Shown here piece by piece: positions 56,493 through 64,000 of a stretch of DNA of 64,000 nucleotides; the first letter of the stretch is position 1, and each line of letters begins with the position of its first letter. The position numbers and the translations under genes were made by a program. Below the pieces are notes generated by a model that saw only the letters and a program-made list of their open reading frames with translations, searched no databases and was not told the DNA's origin. Source of the DNA: Rotaria sordida (lineage: Eukaryota; Rotifera; Eurotatoria; Philodinida; Philodinidae); assembly GCA_905250125.1 (NCBI GenBank), contig CAJNOL010000057.1, positions 1-64,000 of the forward strand, given 5' to 3'.

Positions 56493-57074
56493 ATGACATC
56501 AACAATTGAATATCTCGAATTTAATTGTTGGTTCGATTATAAACAATTAAAACAAATTGAAAAAGAATGCCTTTATAGTCCATTATTTTATTCTTTGATT
56601 AATAATACTACATGGCGTTTACAAATCGACAGATTGCATCCAACAAAATTAGGTATATATTTAACATTAATTGATGGTGCTCCATGTACATTATATTCAT
56701 ATACACTTTCAATGATTACTAATACAAAACCATCTCTTTTAATTTTTATTAATAAATGTACTCAACAACGAATATTTCCATCAAATAATTTTTCATGGGG
56801 CTTTGAAAATTTTTGTACACGTCGTGAATTAAAATATGAACGACATATTATTTGTAATCCAAAAACAAAATTAATTAATGTACGATGCACTATGAATATA
56901 GAAATTTTAACTTCAAATAGTATTATCGATGATCATCGTTTAGCAACTGATTTATTTCATACACGTTCACTTGAACAATGGATTGAATTTTTAAAGCAAA
57001 ACAATCATCTATCAGAATTGACAAATAGAGTAAATCAAGAAATTGAAAAACAATTTAAATTGACATCTTTATAA
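56493..57074 (+). CDS. MATH/TRAF-like domain protein, intronless
   Basis: A single exon of 193 residues from the ATG at 56493. Residues about 10-135 follow the pattern of a MATH (meprin and TRAF homology) domain: LYSPLF, then WRLQIDRLHPTKLGIYLTLI, TLYSYTLSMI, the block WGFENFCTRRELKY and a closing strand VRCTMNIEIL. MATH domains bind peptide motifs in partner proteins and often act as substrate receptors (SPOP-type) or trimeric adaptors. Here no BTB, RING or coiled coil follows, only about 55 residues ending in a charged helix (LEQWIEFLKQNN, LTNRVNQEIEKQF), so the partner function is unknown. It is convergent with the four-helix membrane protein gene, whose stop codon lies 418 bp away. Lack of introns is unusual in this window and may point to a retrocopy or a lineage-expanded family. 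Confidence 0.65.
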   Translation: MTSTIEYLEFNCWFDYKQLKQIEKECLYSPLFYSLINNTTWRLQIDRLHPTKLGIYLTLIDGAPCTLYSYTLSMITNTKPSLLIFINKCTQQRIFPSNNFSWGFENFCTRRELKYERHIICNPKTKLINVRCTMNIEILTSNSIIDDHRLATDLFHTRSLEQWIEFLKQNNHLSELTNRVNQEIEKQFKLTSL

Positions 57075-57492
57075 TACAAAATCTGTTGTTTGATCAGTAG
57101 TGTTATATGTATTTGAATCAAAATAAAACTCGATAAAAATCTACTAAAGTTTTTAAAATCATCATAGACAAATATTTCGTAGATTTGTATGTCAAAGAAA
57201 TTTATCAGACAATATTGAGATACCAATAAAAGAAAAATTATTATTTTATTTAAGACAAAACTAAGATTATAAACATAAACAATTTTAAAATAAAAATTTT
57301 GATTTGTTCTCTCTTGACCTGACAGCACACGTCTGTACATGATATGTATTCTTTATATATTTTACAAAATAATCTATTCATTTGTTTCAAACTTCATAGA
57401 ACAATACGGTCAAATAATAACATCTTATTGTTCTATTTTTTATTGTCTATTTACATTGTTCGTTTCTTCCATTAATTATGTCTACAGACATT
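57075..57492. other. Convergent 3' intergenic region
   Basis: About 420 bp between the stop codons of the MATH gene (+) and the four-helix membrane gene (-). AT-rich; holds the 3' ends of both. No other structure recognised. Confidence 0.55.
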
Positions 57493-58355
57493 TCATTGTG
57501 TCTGAATATACGCATGACTACTTGAATGTGCACCGACATCACCCGTCAAACAACGAACTATTGTGATACCAATAAGCTATAATAACAAAAAACAACTTAT
57601 ACTATAATATTGACATATCAACTAATCTTACCAAGGTTAGACTCATGAATAAAACTAATCCACCATTCATTCCTAACATAAACTTCTCTTCAGCATACTA
57701 AAAAGAAGATTTATCAGCATTGTCATTCATATTGAATTAATCAAAATAAATATATGAAAACATTCCAAAACTTACAGTTCTTTCAGTCACATTTGTATTA
57801 TTAGTTTGACGCATAAATTCATCTACTTGTGCTACAAATTTCACAAATATTTCATTTATTTTCTTCTATTAGAGAACAAAAACTTTATTAATAACTCAAA
57901 CTTACACGCAAAAATAATACCAATAATACCAATTACTATGCCAACAATCATAAAAAACCATAAACATAATTCAAACTAAAACAACCAATAAGCGTCATAT
58001 ATACAATAATTACTTCTTTTTTTTTTTTACTCACGATCCTCAATAATACTAAACGTAATGTAAAAAAAGCCGTAAGCCCAAGAATACTCATTAAAATGCC
58101 AAATGATCCAATAATAACAAGAAGAATACCAAAGCCTAATTCACGACGATAGATTTCATTTGAAAAACTAAGTACAGTTTGAAGACGTGGAATAATAAGA
58201 TGCCATGCACCAAGTACAATAAACGCTGCTGATTCAATAATAAGAAGAAACATGAACAAAAGTGAAACTAATATAATACAAAAATGTAATGGTCGTTCAC
58301 GAATATTTGTTCTTGGTCTATATTGATATTGGCGAGATTCATGTTGATTATGCAT
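57493..58355 (-). CDS. Four-transmembrane protein (tetraspan)
   Basis: The only well-supported minus-strand gene. Exons from 5' to 3' are 58355-58035, 57975-57906, 57831-57776, 57697-57632 and 57576-57493, joining in phase to 198 residues. Hydrophobic helices are at about 24-52 (LHFCIILVSLLFMFLLIIES...), 72-100 (LGFGILLVIIGSFGILMSIL...), 108-130 (FELCLWFFMIVGIVIGIIGI) and 153-176. A basic N-terminal tail and a short hydrophilic C-terminus both probably face the cytoplasm. The loop between helices 3 and 4 is short (about 22 residues), has Asn-x-Thr sites and no cysteines. The CCG motif of true tetraspanins is missing, so it is better called a tetraspan or tetraspanin-like protein. The exact family and function are unknown. 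Confidence 0.75.
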
Positions 58356-58471
58356 CCGTTTCTATTGAACAAGGCCGTTATTTAATGTCGTCGGAAGAAT
58401 TGATTATGGCTGTGAAATAAAATAAGTTGAGCTAGCGATAGAAGAGTTATGCAAGTGAAAATAAATGGTAG

Positions 58472-58492
58472 GGAGAGAGAGAGAGAGAGAAA
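58472..58492. repeat. GA dinucleotide tract
   Basis: About ten GA units, followed by interrupted GAAA units, roughly 120 bp upstream of the start codon of the minus-strand four-helix membrane gene. On that strand it reads as a CT tract, like the one before the Na+/K+-ATPase. Confidence 0.85.
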
Positions 58493-59079
58493 GAGAAAGA
58501 AATAGAAGAATGAAAGAATCGGTAAAAAAAATGAAAAAATGCTACTAATGTTGGTAATGTCACTGCTCGAGTAATTGACGATGTCGTGAGAAAAGAAAAA
58601 AAAGAGTACACACAGACAGAACTTTTCTTCTTTCTGCCTCGTTCTGTCTTTGTCGTACGTGTTAACAGGTGAAAAATTTGTCGGATGAGTTGTCATGCTA
58701 TCAAGAAGAAGGTCGGAAAAAACAGCCGAACAAGATATAATCATGTTAGAATGCAATTTATCGCACAAATTAATATCACGAAATATCTTTAATGACTTTA
58801 CTTGGACATGACACCATCGATATAAATTATTGTTGAACATAGTCTAATGATTCTTCTGCCTTAGAAATTCAACTTATATTTGATAAAATAATCAAGTGAA
58901 ACTACTATATATATATGCATAAGGATTTAGATGAAAAGGAAATTTTGAAGTTTTAGGTAAAAAAAAAAGAAACATATGTTGCTGCAGCCGCTGAACATTG
59001 TCTAAGTTATTTTGAGATCATTTATGTGTCTTATAGGACATGAAGAAGTATTTTAATCTTTATGTTATTATTCATAGTT

Positions 59080-59690
59080 CCCAAGTGATAAATGGCTTTT
59101 AAACGGGAACTATATTTAATCGATAGGATCTAATAAGTAAGTCAATATCATGGAGTGATTCGAGCCGCTGAATCTTTATTGCTAAGCTATCGAATTTTTA
59201 GTGGATTTTTCTTGTATGATCTTAGTTTTCAAGTGAAATTATACTTAGAAATTTTGACTTGAAACATTGTCTACATAAAGGCATTGATTAGACTGGTTTG
59301 TAGAAAAACTTTCAGAATTCTATCACTAAGTCTATCGAAGATATGAGTTATTTAAAATACCTATAGTTTTTAAAATAATCATGGTAAAGTGTCTATATTT
59401 TAAAAAATTCATATCTTGGAAGAGATTTGATGAAGAAATTCTGAAATTATTTCTACAAACTAATTCAATCAGTGCCTTTATGTGGGCGAAGTTTCAGGTC
59501 AAAATTCAAAAGTATGATTTCGCTTGAAAACTAGGACCGTACAGGCAAAATTCACTAAACACTCGAAATCTAAGCAACAAAGGTCTTGCAATTCGAATCA
59601 CTCTAGTGTATTTATCTATTCACTAGGCTCTATCGGTTGAATAGAGTTTCAGATTGAAAAGCAATTTATCACTTGGAGATCTTTCTTCGT
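59080..59690. mobile_element. Foldback element 8
   Basis: An inverted repeat of about 610 bp centred near 59383. The outer blocks cccaagtgataaatgg (59100-59115 region) and their complement ending near 59680 pair. So do agtgattcgag with its partner near 59603, gttttcaagtgaaat with one near 59530, and cataaaggcattgatt with one near 59470. Some blocks (gacctgaaact, cccaagtgat) recall element 1 at 138-1441, suggesting a shared family. Confidence 0.78.
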
Positions 59691-61009
59691 AAGTATTGAT
59701 TAAAGTGAAATATTTTAGCAACGCTCAATAAGATTTGTATGTTGAACATAATGTTTGTTTTGTCTTTTTTTAGAGAACTTATGTGACCAAGTTCTGTTAA
59801 TTATTAAATGTTATAAGATTCCAGGCAATGTTTGTCTTTGTCTTTGAGAAAAAAAAACATAATTGAATCTGTATTTACATGTTCTTTGGAGTAGAAAAAA
59901 ATTAACAAAAATGCACGTATCTGTGTATATATCCTTGATTTCATTTGAAAATTCAATTATTCACAAAATTCTTTATTTAATATTTCTATCGACATTAGAT
60001 AATACTTTACGAATATGAATCGTAAGTTTTAAGTTGAGATAATCAATTACTACTTTTCTTAGTATGTTTCATATTGTATCACGAGAAATCTGAATCCATT
60101 GTCATTAAACTATAGATTTAGTTTTCCTTTAGATTAATATCGTATTTATTTGCTTCACCAATGAAACATGAGCAAGTTTTCTAAAACGAAATTTAAAGAA
60201 CTTAATTTTGAGATTCATTATTTTTAAAATGACATACAAATATAGGCATAATTTTTTAAGAAATACAGAAATTTCGAAGTTACACCAACTTTTGAAAATA
60301 ATGGTTTAAAATTTGGATCATTTGCCTTTTTTAAAAATCTAATGAGTGTTATTATTGACAGATATATATTAGTCTATTATTTGCATGCGTTTGTCTTTCA
60401 CATATGACTGGTATAATGTGAATGAAGTAGATCTTTCATTAAAATATTGTCAAAAGCATTTTGGAAATTTTCTTCTCAATATAAATTTCAAATTATATGA
60501 GGGATCTAATTATAATATAACGTCGCGTGCTTCGTGACAAACATCAATCAAATGTACGCCGATGCAAGATGAAAAATAAAATAAAAGATTCTTGATCTGT
60601 TATGGATATTGTTTGCTTCGTTAGAATTTTTAAAACTGGTATTTCTCATTTGATTAAATTATTTATAATTCATCCTTCATCTGTTAGTATATTAACTCCT
60701 TTTTAAAAATAAATAATATAAGAAAAACATTATTATCATATAGATGTTAGTCACGCATCGATTTATTTTATGAAGGAATATAAAAATACATCTTATCATG
60801 GAAAAAAATATGAATATGAATTTCCCATGTACATACTCTTCCTAATTGAAGTAGCATAATTAAACTAATACTTGATTAATATCTATTCACTATTTATGAA
60901 TAATACAAGAATCAACACTTATAATCCAGATAAAAATTAAGTACGAAGATGCAAAGTATTGGTAGATCGTATGAGATTTTTTATATATTCTTGAATAATA
61001 TTTATTAAG

Positions 61010-61720
61010 ATCCTGCACTCCTCAAAACTTGATCTTGAATCAGGTATATTCATATTGCATGAAATTTTCAGGATATGTTGAGACTTCAGTCAAGAGGCTA
61101 TAGTAAAATTTCTAGCCCTATATCATGATGTTTTTGGAAGATATGCAACAAATAACGGTCTAAAATAGCTCACATGGCAACTCAAAATGCTCTATAGGCC
61201 TTCGTTCTATATACCTAGATTCTTTTTTGTTTGAAAGAGTGTGCCAGAATGCAGGACATGATAGAGACTTTTTTTTCTTAATTCTTACTTTTTAAGCAGA
61301 GAGAAACTCAATATACTTCAAAAAAAAATGGCGCTCTAATTATAGACGTACACTTCAATATAATAATAATAATAATAAAGCTTAATTCGATAAAGGAATT
61401 TTGTCGTGCTCTGCATCTTAATATGTTCTTTTAAACTAAAGAAAAAACAATTCACCATAATGAAGCTCCTTCGAGAATTCTGGAATGCACGATTAAAAGA
61501 AGATAAACAGAGAAAAAAAAACGAAAAAGATTTCATTCTTTTTCTATAAATAGCATATTTTTCAAGCAGCTAATGACAGAAATCATAAAATATTTTCACA
61601 AAAAAGAAGGTTCATATCATTTATGATGGATTAGGCTCCGAGCTATGCTCTCATGTATTTATCTTAATTTCGATAAGTCTGTCAAAAATTGACTTTTTTT
61701 TTGAGGCGGACTCATTAAGT
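61010..61720. mobile_element. Dispersed repeat family B, copy 2
   Basis: A same-orientation match to 14575-15510. Shared blocks include gcatgaaatt, aaatagctca, aaaatggcgctct and gagaattctggaatgcacga in the same order. It contains an AAT run (61360-61378) absent from copy 1. No coding frame. Confidence 0.65.
61360..61378. repeat. AAT trinucleotide run
   Basis: About six TAA/AAT units inside dispersed repeat family B, copy 2; copy 1 lacks this run. Confidence 0.85.
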
Positions 61721-62843
61721 AAGTCCATGCTTTATCGAATTCATTGTGACTTTTAAATATTTTTTTGAAAATTTTGTGTTTGATAAGATTCCATCCTAAG
61801 CATTAAAAGAAAAGCTCTAACTCGATCATTGACATAATTCGATATTATTTACTCGATTAGAGAATGCGATCAATGAAGCATAGAATGATCTATTCACAGA
61901 TGCTATGCAAAAATGTATTAAAAGAGATCAGATCAGTATCCTTTATAAGCATTAAATTCTTGCACTATTCATATGTGTCTATATCAATTGATTCTAATCA
62001 TAAACTCTATATCTTTTATCAAAATTACGAATTGCAACCATTTTTTGATTGATAGTATAAATTATAGATTTGACTTAATATCATATTTTTAGGATATTTA
62101 TATCTATGTGATATATTTGAAGGTGACTTTTGTAATCAGTGATTTTTTTTAAATATTTTGAAATGATCTGTCACAGGCTGTTTCTCATCATCTAGATTTG
62201 ATATATTTTACGAACAATTGTTATCTTTCTTTCTATCAATAAAAGAATCGTCCACATCACACAAGTTCTGAACGATCTTGTTAAATATAATCATTAGCCT
62301 GCTCGATCTGTCTAAAGATTACTAAAGTTATATAAGAATTATCGAAAAAGTGAGTAGACCATTGGAATATATGACAATATCAAATATTCTTCTACATTTT
62401 GTAAGGTGATTACAAGTATTTCTGTTCAGTAGTTTTCACAGCATATTGTTGTCTAATTCACAAAAAAATCAAATAATAATACAGTTTTGTAAGTTTAAAA
62501 AAAAAAAGATCAACAAAATGAAGAAGTTACATCAAGTTAGTATGTTTCTTTATAGACTAAATCCTCTTGTTTAGTAAATCAATAAAAAACAGAAAACAAT
62601 AACTTTGGTCAACACTAATACATCAATATGATCATGTTGTCCCGAAATGAAAGAAATGAATTAATCGTTTGAGCCTATATTTATTCAATGTATCGGACAC
62701 ATAGTCGTCGTAATTTTATGCATTGTCTTTGATCCCGAAAGACTTTTGATGACAACGAATGACGATTACAACATTTTCTTTTCTCTTCTTTCTTATTCTT
62801 TCTTTACTCAACAACTAACACATTCATTGTCAATTTGTCGACA

Positions 62844-64000
62844 ATGAGTATAACACTATTATTATTGAGTATGATTCTAGCATTGATAAATGCTGATTGT
62901 GGTGAAGAATTTAAAATAATATGTTATTTTTCATCATGGACTGGTATACATCCTGAAGCAAAAAATTGTACACATATTGTATATACATTTGCACGCATTG
63001 AAGATGATAATACACTTACTGGTAAGTAGTTATATCGACATTTGAACACTAATATGTTTTTGTTTTTTTTTCCGCTGATCTTTTTCTTATATGAATGTAT
63101 TTGTTTATTATCTATATGATTTTTCTTTTCGATAGGCGTATGGAATAATCCTTTGAAAGAATTTAAGAATAATAAAGATCCAGAACTTAAAGTTTTATTA
63201 GCTGTTGGTGGTCAAGATTATGCTATTCGACGAGCTAATGAAATGATGTCAAAAGATGATTCACGTCAAAAATTTGTTATTTCAACAACAAAACTTTTAC
63301 GAACACATGAATTTGATGGAATTGATTTAAATTTTGAACCAAGTGAAGCATTAGGACCACCATCAACACCTAATGTACAATTAATTGAAGATAAAAAAAA
63401 ATTTTCACAACTTTGTAAAGTAAGATCTTACAAAATTCGATTATGTAATTTAATTTTGTTTTTAAAATAAAAATATAAAAGGATCTTCAAGAAGAATATG
63501 CTGAAGAAGCTGGTAGAACAGGACGAGCACGTTTATTACTTACAGTTACTATATCGGGAATAAAAGAACAACTCGAATCACGTTTTGATTTACAAGAACT
63601 TGCAAAGTTAGAATCAAATTCTTATTCTTTGACGAATTATTCGATTTATTTATATGCTTATATAGATGTGCTGATTGGCTTAATGTTCAAACATACGATT
63701 ATCGAGGTTCACGTGATAAAATTGCTGAACATCATAGTGCTCTCATGCAAGCAGCAAATGCTCAAGATGACGAAAAAGATTTAAATCAAGTTTGTATTCA
63801 TATTAATTATTTTAATACCTTCAATAATTTGATTATAGGATTCAGCAATTAAATATATTGTTAATAGTGGTGTTGAACCATCAAAATTGACACTTGGTTT
63901 ACCAGCATTTGGAAAAAAATTTCGTTTTACTAGTGATTCACGTGATATTGGTAGTTCTGCTACAAGTGTAGGCAGTGTTGCTTATACAGAAGTAAAAAAT
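62844..64000 (+). CDS. GH18 chitinase-like protein, 3' end cut by window
   Basis: Exons 62844-63021, 63136-63419, 63482-63606, 63666-63789 and 63839 to the window end join in phase. Residues 1-17 are a signal peptide (MSITLLLLSMILALINA), so the product is secreted or lysosomal. The glycoside hydrolase family 18 barrel is visible: KIICYFSSW (strand 1), CTHIVYTFARI (strand 2), LKVLLAVGG (strand 3, SxGG-type), FDGIDLNFEP (strand 4, catalytic motif), VQTYDYRGS (strand 6) and KLTLGLPAFGKKF (strand 7). The strand-4 motif is normally DxxDxDxE. Here it is Asp120, Asp123, Asn125 and Glu127, so the proton donor Glu is kept but the third Asp is Asn. It may be a chitinase of altered activity or a chitin-binding, chitinase-like protein. 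The donor of exon 3 (gttaga) is weak but the join is in phase. The true start is the ATG at 62844; an earlier in-frame TTG is not used. Confidence 0.88.

Larger units (their letters stand above)
58356..62843. other. Intergenic region, four-helix membrane gene to chitinase-like gene
   Basis: About 4.5 kb. Contains a GA dinucleotide tract at about 58472-58492, a foldback element at about 59080-59690 and a copy of dispersed repeat family B at 61010-61720. The last 300 bp are the promoter side of the GH18 gene. No gene recognised; frames such as 58382-58840 (-) are driven by the GA tract. Confidence 0.6.

Noticed and set aside
58382-58840. 152-codon open frame on the minus strand upstream of the four-helix membrane gene
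   Set aside because: Its centre is the translated GA/CT repeat (Leu-Ser run), and the start of the membrane gene at 58355 is already well explained.

Overview
This window looks like nuclear DNA of a small invertebrate animal. It is very AT-rich and its genes are clearly metazoan: a Na+/K+-ATPase alpha subunit, COP9 signalosome subunit 3, a Cramped-like chromatin protein and an SLC25 carrier. They are cut by many tiny GT-AG introns, mostly about 55-70 bp. A bdelloid rotifer such as Rotaria or Adineta would fit, but that is inference from gene style and not shown by a marker. There are no operons, CRISPR arrays or prokaryotic features. Exon joins below were worked out by reading splice sites and codon phase by eye.

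Layout, left to right. 1-2552 (+) is the 3' part of a mitochondrial carrier of the SLC25A14/A30 type. 5682-6310 (+) is a two-exon bZIP factor. 8903-11297 (+) is COPS3. 11523-11806 (+) holds uncertain small exons in front of a RING-H2 ubiquitin ligase at 12071-13560 (+). 13976-16040 (+) is a probable BEN-domain protein and 17311-17983 (+) a second RING-H2 protein. 18397-25536 (+) is a PLAT-domain type I membrane protein with a 5.4 kb intron inside the PLAT domain. 29470-34625 (+) is the complete Na+/K+-ATPase alpha gene with 19 coding exons, one of only 10 nt. 41482-41947 (+) is a small secreted precursor with dibasic sites and a possible amidation signal. 46724-53428 (+) is a Cramped-like SANT protein, probably one gene of 16 coding exons. 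56493-57074 (+) is an intronless MATH/TRAF-like protein, convergent with a four-helix membrane protein at 57493-58355 (-). 62844-64000 (+) is a GH18 chitinase-like gene cut by the window end.

Spaces between genes, and some introns, are long for such a compact gene style. Much of that extra length is explained by large imperfect inverted repeats (foldback or MITE-like elements) at about 138-1441, 6380-7803, 19343-19640, 20410-20825, 30226-30720, 42845-43337, 53715-54465 and 59080-59690. Two further dispersed families also recur: 670-1085 with 18490-18925, and 14575-15510 with 61010-61720. No transposase or reverse transcriptase reading frame was seen, so these appear non-autonomous.

The genes do not form one pathway. 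Several concern ubiquitin and signalling control (COPS3, two RING ligases, a PPxY-bearing PLAT protein, a MATH protein) and three concern transcription or chromatin (bZIP, BEN, Cramped). The most interesting items are the density of foldback elements in introns, the secreted peptide precursor, the 10-nt microexon of the Na+/K+-ATPase, and the GH18 protein with an Asn in the catalytic motif.
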